In this document: positions 33,042 to 42,647 of the stretch, in pieces
Numbering within the stretch: position 1 is the stretch's first letter
Layout: the number at the start of each line of letters is the position of its first letter
Source of the DNA: Flavobacterium psychroterrae
Lineage (GTDB): Bacteria > Bacteroidota > Bacteroidia > Flavobacteriales > Flavobacteriaceae
Length of the DNA stretch: 64,000 nucleotides
Direction: 5' to 3'
Assembly: GCF_018380615.1 (NCBI RefSeq)
Contig: NZ_JAGYVZ010000001.1
Coordinates: 279,723-343,722, forward strand
Notes under the pieces: generated by a model
The model's input: the letters and a program-made list of their open reading frames with translations, nothing else
What the model was told of the DNA's origin: nothing
The model's database searches: none
Program-made: the position numbers and the translations under genes

Positions 33042-35285
33042 ATGTCTCGATTACTACGAACATCAATCTTATTTTTTCTGTTTCAGCTGAGCTTTATTGT
33101 ATCGGCACAGCCTATTTCCAGAAAAAAAGGTGAGAAACTGAAAGCTGAATTAGAATATAAGCTAAATGATACTGTTCGCATTCAAAAACTTCAGGAATTG
33201 AGTTTGTATTATGTCAAAAAAGCAGGTCAATATAAGGCGGATATGGACAGCAGTTATGTATGTGCTAAAGAAGCTGAAACATTAAGTAATAAAATTCATT
33301 TTGAAAAAGGAAAATGGATGAGCCTGATTTTGTATTCGCAAATTTACAGGGAAGGTAGTAACGCAGCAAAAGGAAAAAAACAACTTGATAAAGCATTTGC
33401 TATTGCCAGAAAAAACAAGGTTTTCTGGCTTGAAGGTGAAGCTTATGTAGAACTCACCAATTATTATGACATAAGTAATGCGGGTTTAAAAATTAGAATC
33501 GAAAATGTAAAAAAAGCACTTGAAGCCTTTCGAAGAGCAGGTCAGAAAAAAAAGACCGCCGAGACTTTAATCCTATTTGCAGGTCATTATTATTTTACAG
33601 GAAAATACAAAGAGGCACTTGAAAAATATAATGAAGCCAAAATTATATATAAAGCTATTGGCAGCAATGATTTGCAAAACTTATACAGCCATATCTTTAA
33701 AACGTACTCAAAATTGGGTTTGTATCAGGAGGCAATTAAATACGGTCATATCGCCATTAAATATGGTGAAAATAGTAAAGACGATTATTTTTTGGCAGAG
33801 GATTATAATCATTTAGGATACGCCTATTACTACATAGAGAACTACGAATTGGCATTAGAATGCCACAGGAAAGCTTTTAAATACACGCTCAAACTTTATC
33901 CTGGCATGCTGAATTTTTATATTGCCAATGCAATCATAAAAGACCTGCTGAAACTGGACAGAAAAAAGGAAGCCAAACAATTTTTAGACAAAGAACTTAA
34001 AGCCCAAAAGATAACAAATGACTGGGAGTTAATCTGGTACAAAATATGTCAAATCAATGTTTATGATGCTTTAGGACTGACTCAGGTTGCTGATAAATAT
34101 TGCAGTGAGGTAATAGTTTTACAAGAAAAAAATAAAAAAAACTTATTAGATATTTCTAGTTTTGAAGTAAACAATACCATCATCAACCACTTATTAAAAG
34201 TAAAAAAATACGAGTTAGGATTAGAATATCTGAATATTAATAAACAAACCGAAATTACGATTAAGGATATTAACGTAATTATGAACCGGCATTTGATGGA
34301 GTATAAATTAGACTCGGCTTCCGGTAATTATTTGGGCGCAATCTCAAGTCTTAAAAGATACCAAAAAATAAAAGACAGTCTTTTTAATGAGGTCAAATCA
34401 TATCAAATTTCGAATCTTGAAGTGCAATATCAAACGGAAAACAAGGATCAGAATATTCAATTGTTAACGAAGGAAAGTGCATTGCAAAAAGCTAAAATCA
34501 AAAGTGATAAGGTGGCAAAAGTTATTGCTGCTTTGGTTTTATTTTTACTGCTTATTATTACGGGTTTGATTTTTAGAGGATATCAAAGCAAAAAGGAAAG
34601 CAACAAAAAACTGGAAGAAGGCAAAAACAGAATTGAGAAGAAAAATAAGATACTGCAAAATGTGGTTCAGGAAAAAGAATGGCTTTTGAAGGAAATTCAT
34701 CATCGCGTAAAAAATAATTTGCAGGTGGTGATGAGTTTATTGAATACACAATCTTCTTATTTAAAAGATGAATCGGCGGTTATTGCTATTAAAGATAGTC
34801 AGAACAGGATAAATTCAATGTCATTAATTCATCAGCGTTTGTACCAGTCCGAAGGGCTTTCGTGCATAAAAATGCCGGAATATATCAAGGAACTTGTAAG
34901 TCATTTGAAAGACAGTTATCAAATGAATTATAAGTTTATAATTGCGATTGAAGATATTGAAATGCATGTTTCGCAGGCAATCCCAATTGGTTTGATATTG
35001 AATGAAGCCATTACAAATGCCATTAAATACGCGTTCCCAAATGGTGAAAAAGGGACGATTTCAATCACATTAAAACATTTTGAAGATGATAAATTTTTAC
35101 TTGAAATCGCGGATAACGGAATTGGTATGAAAGGAGAAATTGATATTTCAAAATTCAATTCTCTGGGGATGAAATTGATGGAAGGTTTAAGTCATGATTT
35201 AAACGGGAAATTTGAAATCATTAATGAAAATGGTTTAAAAATCGCCATCACTTTTATTTATGATTATGCTTTTAACTTTAAATAA
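33042..35285 (+). CDS. TPR-sensor HisKA_2 histidine kinase, tandem copy 1
   Basis: 747 residues. A signal peptide (to about 23, VSAQ) is followed by ~450 residues of helical tetratricopeptide-like repeats (YYFTGKYKEALEKYNEAK, YKHIA-type units), and a single membrane helix at about 488-508 (VIAALVLFLLLIITGLIF). The kinase core has EIHHRVKNNLQVVMSLL with His553, and a HATPase domain (LILNEAITNAIKYAFP, DNGIGM). No response regulator is adjacent. A periplasmic TPR sensor with HisKA_2 core is common in Bacteroidetes; the ligand is unknown. It is duplicated by the following gene. Confidence 0.92.
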   Translation: MSRLLRTSILFFLFQLSFIVSAQPISRKKGEKLKAELEYKLNDTVRIQKLQELSLYYVKKAGQYKADMDSSYVCAKEAETLSNKIHFEKGKWMSLILYSQIYREGSNAAKGKKQLDKAFAIARKNKVFWLEGEAYVELTNYYDISNAGLKIRIENVKKALEAFRRAGQKKKTAETLILFAGHYYFTGKYKEALEKYNEAKIIYKAIGSNDLQNLYSHIFKTYSKLGLYQEAIKYGHIAIKYGENSKDDYFLAEDYNHLGYAYYYIENYELALECHRKAFKYTLKLYPGMLNFYIANAIIKDLLKLDRKKEAKQFLDKELKAQKITNDWELIWYKICQINVYDALGLTQVADKYCSEVIVLQEKNKKNLLDISSFEVNNTIINHLLKVKKYELGLEYLNINKQTEITIKDINVIMNRHLMEYKLDSASGNYLGAISSLKRYQKIKDSLFNEVKSYQISNLEVQYQTENKDQNIQLLTKESALQKAKIKSDKVAKVIAALVLFLLLIITGLIFRGYQSKKESNKKLEEGKNRIEKKNKILQNVVQEKEWLLKEIHHRVKNNLQVVMSLLNTQSSYLKDESAVIAIKDSQNRINSMSLIHQRLYQSEGLSCIKMPEYIKELVSHLKDSYQMNYKFIIAIEDIEMHVSQAIPIGLILNEAITNAIKYAFPNGEKGTISITLKHFEDDKFLLEIADNGIGMKGEIDISKFNSLGMKLMEGLSHDLNGKFEIINENGLKIAITFIYDYAFNFK

Positions 35286-35321
35286 AATTTGAAAAGCATT
35301 TATACTTTCAACAATTCATTT

Positions 35322-37559
35322 ATGTTTTATATCAGACTATTTCTTTTATTTTTTATGCTTCAGTTTGGCTGTCATCTTTCGGCGCAGCCTATAATGAGAC
35401 AAAAAGGTGAAGCGCTTAAAAGTGATTTAGAAAAAAATCTAAATGACACTGTCAGAATTCTGAAATTGCAGGAATTGAGTTTGTATTATGTAAAGAAGTT
35501 AGGCGAACTTAAAGCCGATATGGATAGCAGTTATGTATATGCAAGAGAAGCTGAATTGCTGAGCTATAAAGCTAATTTTCAAAGAGGAAAATTCATGAGC
35601 CTTATTTTGTATTCGCAAATTTATCGGGAAGGCGGAAATGATTTGAAAGGAAAAAAAGAACTTGATAAAGCTTTTGCAATTGCTGAAAAAAATAAGATTT
35701 TATGGCTTGAAGGCGAAGCGTATAGGGAACTTACCAATTATTATGAATTAAATGGAAATGATTTTTTAATACGGTTAGAAAATGTAAAAAAAGCATTGAA
35801 CGCATTTCGTAAAGGCGGTTATAAAAAAGACGTTGGCGATATTTTAGTGTATTATGGCGGACATTATTTTTTTATGGGAAAATATAAGGAGGCGCTGCAA
35901 AAATACAAGGAAGCTAAAGTAGTTTATGATTCTATTGGTAATAAGGATTTACAAAATTTATACAGCCAGATTTTTAAGACTTATTCTAAACTTGGTTTGT
36001 ATCAGGATGCAATAAAATATGGTTTGATTTCGATAAAATACGGTGAACGTAATAAAAATTTATTTTTTTTAGTAGACGATTATCAAAATTTAGGGAATGC
36101 TTACAACTATATTGACAATTATGAACTTGCACTAAAATATCACAAAAAGGGTTTTGACTACAGTGGGGATATGGGTGCGTTTACACAAATTTTTCTTGCT
36201 GGAGCCGTGATAAAAGATTTACTGAAACTGGGAAGAAAAACCGAAGCGAAACATTTTTTAGATACTGCTTTTAAAAATTTAAAACTGGAGGATCAAAGGG
36301 ATTTAATGTGGTTTAATATGTGCCAGGTTTATGTTTATGATGCTTTAGGATGGTATGCTGTAGCTGATAAATATTGCAATGAAATTATAAAAATCAGGCA
36401 GAAGAATGAAAAATATTTCATGAGAACTTCTAGCTTTGAGGTAAATAACACGATTATAAATCATTTTTTTAAGGTTAAAAAATATGACCTGGCTTTAAAA
36501 TATCTGGATATAAATAAAAAAACTGCAGAATCTATTAAAGACATTAATATGATAATCGACGGGCATTTGATGGGTTTTAAATTAGACTCGGCATCTGGAA
36601 ATTATCTATCCGCAATTGCTAATCTTAAAAAATATCAAAAATTAAAAGACAGCCTTTTTAATGAGGTGAAATCATACCAAATTTCAAACTTAGAAATACA
36701 ATATCAAACGGAAAATAAGGATCAGAATATTCAATTATTAACGAAGGAAAGTGCTTTACAAAAAGCGAAAATCAAAAGTGATAAGGTTGAGAAAGTTATT
36801 GCCGGTTTGGTTTTGTTCCTGGTATTAATTATTACGGGATTGATTTTTAGAGGATATCAAAATAAAAAACAAAGTAACCGGGAACTTGAAGAAAGTAAAA
36901 ATAATATTGAGAAGAAAAATAAGATGCTGCAAAATGTGGTTCAGGAAAAAGAATGGCTTTTGAAGGAAATTCATCATAGGGTTAAAAATAATTTGCAGGT
37001 GGTGATGAGTTTATTGAATACACAATCTTCGTATTTAAAAGATGAATCGGCAGTTATGGCGATTAAGGATAGTCAGAACAGGATAAATTCAATGTCATTA
37101 ATTCATCAGCGTCTGTACCAGTCCGAAGGTCTTTCATGCATAAAAATGCCGGAATATATTAAAGAACTTGTAAGTCATTTAAAGGATAGTTATCCGGTTA
37201 ATTATAATTATATTATTACGATTGAAGATATCGAAATGCATGTTTCGCAAGCAATCCCAATAGGATTAATTCTGAATGAAGCGATTACAAATGCCATAAA
37301 ACATGCTTTTCCTAAGGGAGAAAAAGGAACTATAACAATCACTTTAAAGCATTTTGAAGATGATTATTTTCTGCTGGAGATTGCGGATAACGGTATTGGA
37401 ATTAAAGGCGAAATCGACATCTCAAAATACAATTCTTTGGGCATGAAATTGATGGAAGGTTTAAGTCATGATTTAAACGGAAAATTTCAAATCATTAATG
37501 AAAATGGCTTAAAAATCGCCATCACTTTTATTTACGATTATGCTTTTAACTTTAAATAA
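35322..37559 (+). CDS. TPR-sensor HisKA_2 histidine kinase, tandem copy 2
   Basis: 745 residues from the ATG at 35322; an in-frame TTG at 35289 is a weaker start. Domain order equals that of copy 1: signal peptide (FGCHLSAQ), periplasmic TPR region, membrane helix (VIAGLVLFLVLIITGLIF), HHRVKNN with His551, and HATPase. Kinase cores and the last ~20 residues are almost identical between copies, while the TPR sensors differ more, which indicates either sensor diversification after duplication or gene conversion of the core. The end of copy 1 is followed after ~36 bp by this start, so they are probably cotranscribed. No regulator nearby. Confidence 0.9.
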   Translation: MFYIRLFLLFFMLQFGCHLSAQPIMRQKGEALKSDLEKNLNDTVRILKLQELSLYYVKKLGELKADMDSSYVYAREAELLSYKANFQRGKFMSLILYSQIYREGGNDLKGKKELDKAFAIAEKNKILWLEGEAYRELTNYYELNGNDFLIRLENVKKALNAFRKGGYKKDVGDILVYYGGHYFFMGKYKEALQKYKEAKVVYDSIGNKDLQNLYSQIFKTYSKLGLYQDAIKYGLISIKYGERNKNLFFLVDDYQNLGNAYNYIDNYELALKYHKKGFDYSGDMGAFTQIFLAGAVIKDLLKLGRKTEAKHFLDTAFKNLKLEDQRDLMWFNMCQVYVYDALGWYAVADKYCNEIIKIRQKNEKYFMRTSSFEVNNTIINHFFKVKKYDLALKYLDINKKTAESIKDINMIIDGHLMGFKLDSASGNYLSAIANLKKYQKLKDSLFNEVKSYQISNLEIQYQTENKDQNIQLLTKESALQKAKIKSDKVEKVIAGLVLFLVLIITGLIFRGYQNKKQSNRELEESKNNIEKKNKMLQNVVQEKEWLLKEIHHRVKNNLQVVMSLLNTQSSYLKDESAVMAIKDSQNRINSMSLIHQRLYQSEGLSCIKMPEYIKELVSHLKDSYPVNYNYIITIEDIEMHVSQAIPIGLILNEAITNAIKHAFPKGEKGTITITLKHFEDDYFLLEIADNGIGIKGEIDISKYNSLGMKLMEGLSHDLNGKFQIINENGLKIAITFIYDYAFNFK

Positions 37560-37595
37560 AATTAAAAGCATATCGTATTATCTTTTGAAAACAAA

Positions 37596-39905
37596 TTAGT
37601 TTCTGTCGATTTTATTTTTTGATATTTCGGTATCAGTACTTAGTGAATCTGCCGGATCGCAAGGGAAATATAGGGTAATTTCTGTTCCTTTATCTAATTT
37701 ACCAACAGCACGAATATTTCCGTGACAGGTTTGCATTATTTTTTTACACAATGCTAATCCCACTCCTGAACCTGCATATTTTTCAAGCGTATGCAATCTG
37801 GTGAAAATTTTAAAAATTGACTCCGCATATTCTTGTTCGAAACCAATACCATTGTCTGCAAAAGTGATCCAGTGACAATATACTTTATTCGAATATTCGT
37901 TTATTTCCGGTTCTTGTGAAGCCGTTATCTTAATGACAGGATCTCTTTTTAACGAAGCATATTTTAAGGAATTGTGCAAAATATTAGAAAACAACTGTTT
38001 CATCAAAAACGGAACTGCATGAACTTCAGGCAGGTTTTGACTTTCTAAAGTTGCTTTATTATCTACAATTATTTCTTTCATATCCTGATATGTTTCTTCC
38101 AGAATATCGTTGAGATTAAGTTTTTGCAGTGCTCCTTTGGTATGTTTTATTCGGGTATATTTTAGAATATCAATCAATAAATTCTGCATTCTGCTGGCAG
38201 ATTTTGTCACACGCTGTAACGAATCTATAATGGCAACAGATGGAATTTCATTAGTATCTGAAAGTACTTTTGAAGCAATTAGCTGAATCTTGCGCAAAGG
38301 TTCCTGTAAATCATGGGTACTGATCCAGTTAATATTTTCAAGTTCTAAATTTGTTTCGTGCAGTACATCACTTAAATTTCGGTATTTCTCTTCTTCTTCA
38401 CTCAGCAATAACATAATTATTTGGTTTTGGAGAAAATGTGCATAACTTGCCGCTGCATTTAATTCAGGCTGAAGCCAAATTTTACTTTGATTCTGAATTA
38501 TTTGTTTCCATAAATTAAACGAATTTCTGGGATGTAATCCATTGCTGTCTATAATAATAGATTTCTCAGGATCACCTCCCCAATTAATCTCTGTAACGGT
38601 TTCCGGCCTGTACCAAATAATATTATTGCCATTACCAAGCGAGTGATAAATAATTCCCGAAACTTCTTCGTACCCGTCTAAATCTGTAATAAAATTGCTT
38701 AATTTATTGGTAGTAAATGTTCTGTTGTGTTCATAAGCCTGCATTCCTGAAATGATTTTTTCAATCTTTGCATTTGATGGAGTGAGTCCGTTTTTATGCA
38801 ATTTATCTCCAATAGCAATAGAAACTCCCGTAGCATTACAGAGTTTTAATAATTCAGGATTGCTGCAAATTATATCAAACGAATCATTTTCTAAAGCTAC
38901 ACTTAAAGCCGTTAATCGCTCCAGGGCTTTACCGGTTTTACGCGCAATTTCATACTCATCATTCGATTGTCGCAAATCAATTTGTGAGGTAATAAATTGT
39001 CCCTGAAGTTTTGCTGCCAATCTAATTTCGGGAGAAATATTTTTAGGCGAATAATGGTGACATGCAATAAGTCCCCATAATCTGTCGTGGTGAATTAACG
39101 AAATGGTAAGTGTTGCACCAACGCCCATATTTTTAAGATATTCTACATGTATTGGCGATGTGCTTCTAAGTGTTGAAAGACTTAAATCAAGGTTTTTATT
39201 TTCCTGATCATCAATTGTAAAAATAGGAACCGGATCGTAACCAATATCAACTATTAATCGCATTTGGTTTTTCATGTATAATTCCCTCGCCTGAACAGGA
39301 ATATCAGTATGAGGATAATGCAGTCCTAAAAATGGTTCTAAATCTTCTCTGCAATTTTCAGCATAAACTTCACCATTATAATCAGCATCAAAACGATAAA
39401 TCATAACCCTGTCGTAGCCCGTAATTTCACGGGTTCCTTCGGCAACAAGCGCGCACAATTCTTTTAGGGATCGTGTATTATTCATGTTTGACACAAACTG
39501 AATGGTTTGCGCATAGATATCAGCAAGTTGTTCTTTGCCATTTGATTGCGGTTCTGCCTCAAGGATGTAAATAGCACCGCTTTTGTGTATATTGATCTGA
39601 AATGCTTTTTCCTGAAGTATTATTTCCAGCGGAAATACAGGTTGTGCTTTTTTGTCGTGTACATAATCATAAAGCTCTTTCTGGGCATATACGCCAAAAA
39701 TTTCACTGATTTTATGTCCTAATATTTCTTCATAGACTACATCAAGAAATGACGATATATTAGAACTGCAAAAGTCAATTTTCCAGTCTAAAGTAATTCC
39801 CAACAAAAAACCATGTGGCTGAATACTTCCCGGAATGTGTATAGGTTCATGCTCACAATTTGTAAGTGTAACTCTGTCGCGATTAACAATGTCTTTAATT
39901 TTCAT
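37596..39905 (-). CDS. bphP: Bacteriophytochrome histidine kinase
   Basis: 769 residues. The PAS domain starts with the biliverdin-attachment site: Cys17 in TNCEHEPIHIPGSIQPHG. The GAF domain (about 130-300) has PHTDIP at 198-203 and the expected chromophore-pocket His residues (CHHYSP). A PHY domain spans about 310-500, followed by a HisKA-type dimerisation helix with His531 in STHDLQEPL, and a HATPase domain ending about 750 (DNGIGFEQ, GSGVGLALCK). It should be a red/far-red light sensor. It overlaps the heme oxygenase gene by 11 bp and has no adjacent response regulator, so its output partner is elsewhere. Confidence 0.95.
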   Translation of the reverse strand: MKIKDIVNRDRVTLTNCEHEPIHIPGSIQPHGFLLGITLDWKIDFCSSNISSFLDVVYEEILGHKISEIFGVYAQKELYDYVHDKKAQPVFPLEIILQEKAFQINIHKSGAIYILEAEPQSNGKEQLADIYAQTIQFVSNMNNTRSLKELCALVAEGTREITGYDRVMIYRFDADYNGEVYAENCREDLEPFLGLHYPHTDIPVQARELYMKNQMRLIVDIGYDPVPIFTIDDQENKNLDLSLSTLRSTSPIHVEYLKNMGVGATLTISLIHHDRLWGLIACHHYSPKNISPEIRLAAKLQGQFITSQIDLRQSNDEYEIARKTGKALERLTALSVALENDSFDIICSNPELLKLCNATGVSIAIGDKLHKNGLTPSNAKIEKIISGMQAYEHNRTFTTNKLSNFITDLDGYEEVSGIIYHSLGNGNNIIWYRPETVTEINWGGDPEKSIIIDSNGLHPRNSFNLWKQIIQNQSKIWLQPELNAAASYAHFLQNQIIMLLLSEEEEKYRNLSDVLHETNLELENINWISTHDLQEPLRKIQLIASKVLSDTNEIPSVAIIDSLQRVTKSASRMQNLLIDILKYTRIKHTKGALQKLNLNDILEETYQDMKEIIVDNKATLESQNLPEVHAVPFLMKQLFSNILHNSLKYASLKRDPVIKITASQEPEINEYSNKVYCHWITFADNGIGFEQEYAESIFKIFTRLHTLEKYAGSGVGLALCKKIMQTCHGNIRAVGKLDKGTEITLYFPCDPADSLSTDTEISKNKIDRN

Positions 39906-40506
39906 TATTGACAGGATTCAAAAAATGATTATAAATACATTCAAAAGCATACACAGCGCCATCAATAATTTCTTCTTCATTATTGTGCTGTTCCTGGTAT
40001 GATGTAAGAATATTTAGAAAATTTTTCCAGTAGCTTCCTGTTTTATTTCCATATCCTGAAAAATAGGCAACTCCTTTTTGCTGATCAAGCCCCGGAATTG
40101 TTTCTAAATTTTTTAGAATAAACCTACCTCCCAGCGAGGATCCTTCGACAACATATAAAATTCCAAGTGCAAAGGGAATGCTGATATTGCTTTTTGTGAA
40201 AACTGGTATTGTTTTGCCTTTTTTGTATTTTAAATAAGAAAGATCATCATTAATAAGTTGTGTTTTTTGTCTTTCTTTTAAATCAGGAATAAGATCTGCC
40301 AGTAAAGGGAAAACAATTTCCTGAGTGCTGTTATGTACATTGTACATAAGGGATAAATAATTATAATAGTCATCCATTTCCATATTTGGAGAAAGTATAG
40401 ATCCTGAAACAGAAAGACTTTCCAGTTTTTTATGCGCTGTTGCTGTCTGATTTTTTAATTTTTCTAAAAAATCTACAGAAGTAGAGAAACCCAAATTTGT
40501 AGTCAT
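39895..40506 (-). CDS. bphO: Heme oxygenase (biliverdin-forming) for the phytochrome
   Basis: 203 residues, all-helical. The proximal heme ligand is His25 (TATAHKKLES) and the distal helix has the Gly-rich EGSSLGGRFI. Length and pattern match bacterial BphO/HemO. It cleaves heme to biliverdin, the chromophore bound by Cys17 of the phytochrome encoded immediately downstream, whose start overlaps this gene's end by 11 bp. The two form a self-contained photosensor unit. Confidence 0.92.
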   Translation of the reverse strand: MTTNLGFSTSVDFLEKLKNQTATAHKKLESLSVSGSILSPNMEMDDYYNYLSLMYNVHNSTQEIVFPLLADLIPDLKERQKTQLINDDLSYLKYKKGKTIPVFTKSNISIPFALGILYVVEGSSLGGRFILKNLETIPGLDQQKGVAYFSGYGNKTGSYWKNFLNILTSYQEQHNNEEEIIDGAVYAFECIYNHFLNPVNNEN

Positions 40507-40571
40507 TATAAGTTTATGGTAAATAAAAATTTTATATTTGGACGATTTGCCGCTTGTTTACTGAGATTCAG

Positions 40572-40579
40572 CAAACGTA
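40572..40579 (-). promoter_or_regulatory. Possible -7 box for bphO-bphP (TACGTTTG)
   Basis: TACGTTTG on the minus strand fits TAnnTTTG, ~65 bp upstream of the bphO ATG. The nearest upstream TTG lies ~25 bp away, slightly longer than usual. It is the best promoter candidate in this part of the 40507-41032 gap. Confidence 0.35.
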
Positions 40580-40977
40580 AAAAAACAGGTACTATAATAA
40601 ATTCCAACTCTAATATTTTAAGAAAAAAGGCTTTTTAAATAATAGTAGATAATCGTCTAATCTCATGTAAAAAAAAGCCCGATACTTATTTTTGTAAATT
40701 ATGGGATCTCTGTAAATGTAGTCTTTTTAATCGTTTAAAAATTGGAGCTAAATTAAAGATTTCTAAATAAATATCAAAAATAATAATATACTTTTTGACG
40801 CACATTACACTAAACTATATATTGTGATTTTTTCTGAGATTAATTCAAAAACTACATCGATATATTCCTTCATTAATAATTATAATTTATGTTTTAAAAA
40901 TATTTCAATTTATGGAATACTGTAAATTATACAATTAGAATTTATTTTTCTGTAAGATATTTTGCAGCATTTAAAAC

Positions 40978-40985
40978 TAGATTTG
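40978..40985 (+). promoter_or_regulatory. Possible -7 box (TAGATTTG) for the acidic protein
   Basis: TAGATTTG fits TAnnTTTG, 48 bp upstream of the ATG at 41033, but no well-spaced -33 TTG is present. The 526-bp gap around it is very AT-rich and contains no gene or repeat that I can see. Confidence 0.3.
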
Positions 40986-41032
40986 TAATTAACATTGCTA
41001 CACAAAAATTACTAATTATAAAATATAGTATT

Positions 41033-41401
41033 ATGGAAAATGAAAACAACCAAAATTACGGTCGTGAAAATCGTAGTTTTAATCAGGACTTAGATACTCT
41101 TATTGATAAAGAAAATGCAAATCAACAAGATAAATATCCAGTTCAGGAAGAATACACAGATGTTAATCATAAAACCAATGATTATAACCGAAATGAAAAT
41201 AATCCGGGTGAAGAACCAATCCTGAATGGAGAAGATCAAATAACAAATGATGAGGATCCGGATGATCTTGATGATTCTATTGAAAAAGACGGAGATCTTG
41301 ACGATGATGATTCTGACGAAGAAAATTTACGAGATATCGATGAAGATTTAGACGAGGTTTCTCATGATCCTTTTCCAAGTACGAATCCGGATAATTTCTA
41401 G
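41033..41401 (+). CDS. Small, strongly acidic, probably disordered protein
   Basis: 122 residues, with the C-terminal half made mostly of Asp and Glu (DEDPDDLDDSIEKDGDLDDD) and the N-terminal half rich in Asn and Gln. There are no Cys residues, signal peptide or membrane segment. Such proteins occur in Flavobacterium and may act as stress, ion-binding or chaperone-like proteins, but I do not know a named family. It is followed by a clear terminator, so it forms a single-gene unit. Confidence 0.7.
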   Translation: MENENNQNYGRENRSFNQDLDTLIDKENANQQDKYPVQEEYTDVNHKTNDYNRNENNPGEEPILNGEDQITNDEDPDDLDDSIEKDGDLDDDDSDEENLRDIDEDLDEVSHDPFPSTNPDNF

Positions 41402-41423
41402 ACATTTTGACATATTATACTCA

Positions 41424-41460
41424 GATAACCGTTAGGACTAGAACTTAACGGTTATTTTTT
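41424..41460 (+). terminator. Rho-independent terminator
   Basis: TAACCGTTA (41426-41434) and TAACGGTTA (41446-41454) pair around an 11-base loop and run into a T tract. It lies 25 bp after the acidic protein's stop. Confidence 0.85.
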
Positions 41461-41590
41461 GTAAATTGATATGTGAAAGGAAATTTTATAAAAAAAAGAA
41501 AAAACTATATAACCTTTACTGCTCTGATTTCAGTAATTTTATTGAATTGGTTATTAAATAATTATTATTGATCTAAAAATGCATTTGTAA

Positions 41591-41989
41591 ATGGATATCG
41601 CAATTCAAATTATCTGGCTGTTTGTTCTCGCTATTCCCATAGCTTGTGTCAGTTGGACTGTAACACATGAAGAAATATTTAAGGAGCCTCGTGAATGGTG
41701 TGTAAAGCATTCTAAATATGATAAGAAAATTTGGTCCAGAAAAGCTTTTTATCTTTTTACATGTGAATATTGTTTTAGCCATTATGTAACAATTGCTTTT
41801 TTAATATTTACAAATTATAAACTTTTGCTAAATGATTGGCGCGGCTATGTTTTGGCAGGATTTTCGCTTGTTTTTATGGCTAATGCTTATATGAGCCTTT
41901 TTGCTCTTTTAAGACAGGCTATTAAAAAAGAAAAAGTCGAAATTGAAAAAATTGAAAATGAAACTGATAGCGAAAAGCTGTCTATATAA
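41591..41989 (+). CDS. DUF1360-like small membrane protein
   Basis: 132 residues with about three membrane helices. The central CEYCFSHYVTIAFLIF, a C-x-x-C-x-S-x-[WY] motif at the start of a helix, resembles DUF1360 membrane proteins. The N-terminal helix and the charged C-terminus (KKEKVEIEKIENETD) are compatible. Function is unknown. It is followed after ~30 bp by another small protein and may be cotranscribed with it. Confidence 0.65.
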   Translation: MDIAIQIIWLFVLAIPIACVSWTVTHEEIFKEPREWCVKHSKYDKKIWSRKAFYLFTCEYCFSHYVTIAFLIFTNYKLLLNDWRGYVLAGFSLVFMANAYMSLFALLRQAIKKEKVEIEKIENETDSEKLSI

Positions 41990-42019
41990 AAAAGTCTAAC
42001 TTAATAAATTAAAAAAACT

Positions 42020-42301
42020 ATGGAAAATTTAAATTTTATAGATCCACTATTGCACGGAATTACACCTGAAAATACAGGTAACAAATTATCAAACCTTTCT
42101 GTTAAACATTTAATATGCGCCGGAGTTAGTTCACTAATTGTAGGTGCTGTTCTAAAAAAAGCAGGACAAAATAAAATTGCGGCAGTTGTAGGCAGTCTTG
42201 CCGTTCCATTATTGGCTTCAGCTTGCTACAAACAAATTACTAAAGTTTCAAAAGCAAAAAAAGAGCTTACTGATAGTAGTGGTATTGAATATAATCACTA
42301 A
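42020..42301 (+). CDS. Small hypothetical protein with hydrophobic Gly/Ala segments
   Basis: 93 residues. Two moderately hydrophobic stretches, HLICAGVSSLIVGAVLKKAG and IAAVVGSLAVPLLASACYK, could be membrane helices or a hairpin; the ends are polar. No family recognised. It starts 30 bp after the DUF1360-like gene and is followed by a hairpin element. Confidence 0.6.
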   Translation: MENLNFIDPLLHGITPENTGNKLSNLSVKHLICAGVSSLIVGAVLKKAGQNKIAAVVGSLAVPLLASACYKQITKVSKAKKELTDSSGIEYNH

Positions 42302-42377
42302 ATTTATTAAGTAAGATTTTACTTTATTTAAAGTTTAAATCTTTCCCATACTGAACAACTATAAAGAAATATTTGTC

Positions 42378-42438
42378 AGCCACGAATTCACAAATTTATG
42401 CTACATCATCAGCTACAAAAATTTGCGAATTTGTGGCT
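42378..42438. repeat. Palindromic element, family C (short)
   Basis: AGCCACGAATTCACAAATTT and AAATTTGCGAATTTGTGGCT match as inverted repeats at 18 of 20 positions and are followed by a T run, so it may also terminate the upstream plus-strand genes. The words ACGAATTCAC and TTCGTG recur in the element at 50922-51020. Confidence 0.7.
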
Positions 42439-42514
42439 ATTTTTTTTGACCAAACTGAGAACTATTTACTCACTTACGTAAATCAATACTTTACAAAAAA
42501 GTAACCACAATATT

Positions 42515-42610
42515 TGTCAATTCTGACGAATAAAAAATCTCCGCAAGAAAATTCGACAAAGATTGGGTTTCTCCAACTCCATTCTAATCTACTTAAGGAG
42601 ATTTCTTGTT
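42515..42610. repeat. Family E element, degenerate copy
   Basis: Left end TGTCAATTCTGACGAA, internal TTCGACAAAGATTGG and right end AAGGAGATTTCTTG match the family E element at 52302-52402, where CGACAAAGATTGG is identical. It completes the 346-bp gap between 42301 and 42648, which has no gene. Confidence 0.55.
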
Positions 42611-42647
42611 TCTCAAAAAGACCAATAATAAAAAAGCCAATTCTACT

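Noticed and set aside
35289..35321. TTG start extending the second TPR kinase by 11 residues.
   Set aside because: The ATG at 35322 begins directly with a signal peptide matching copy 1.
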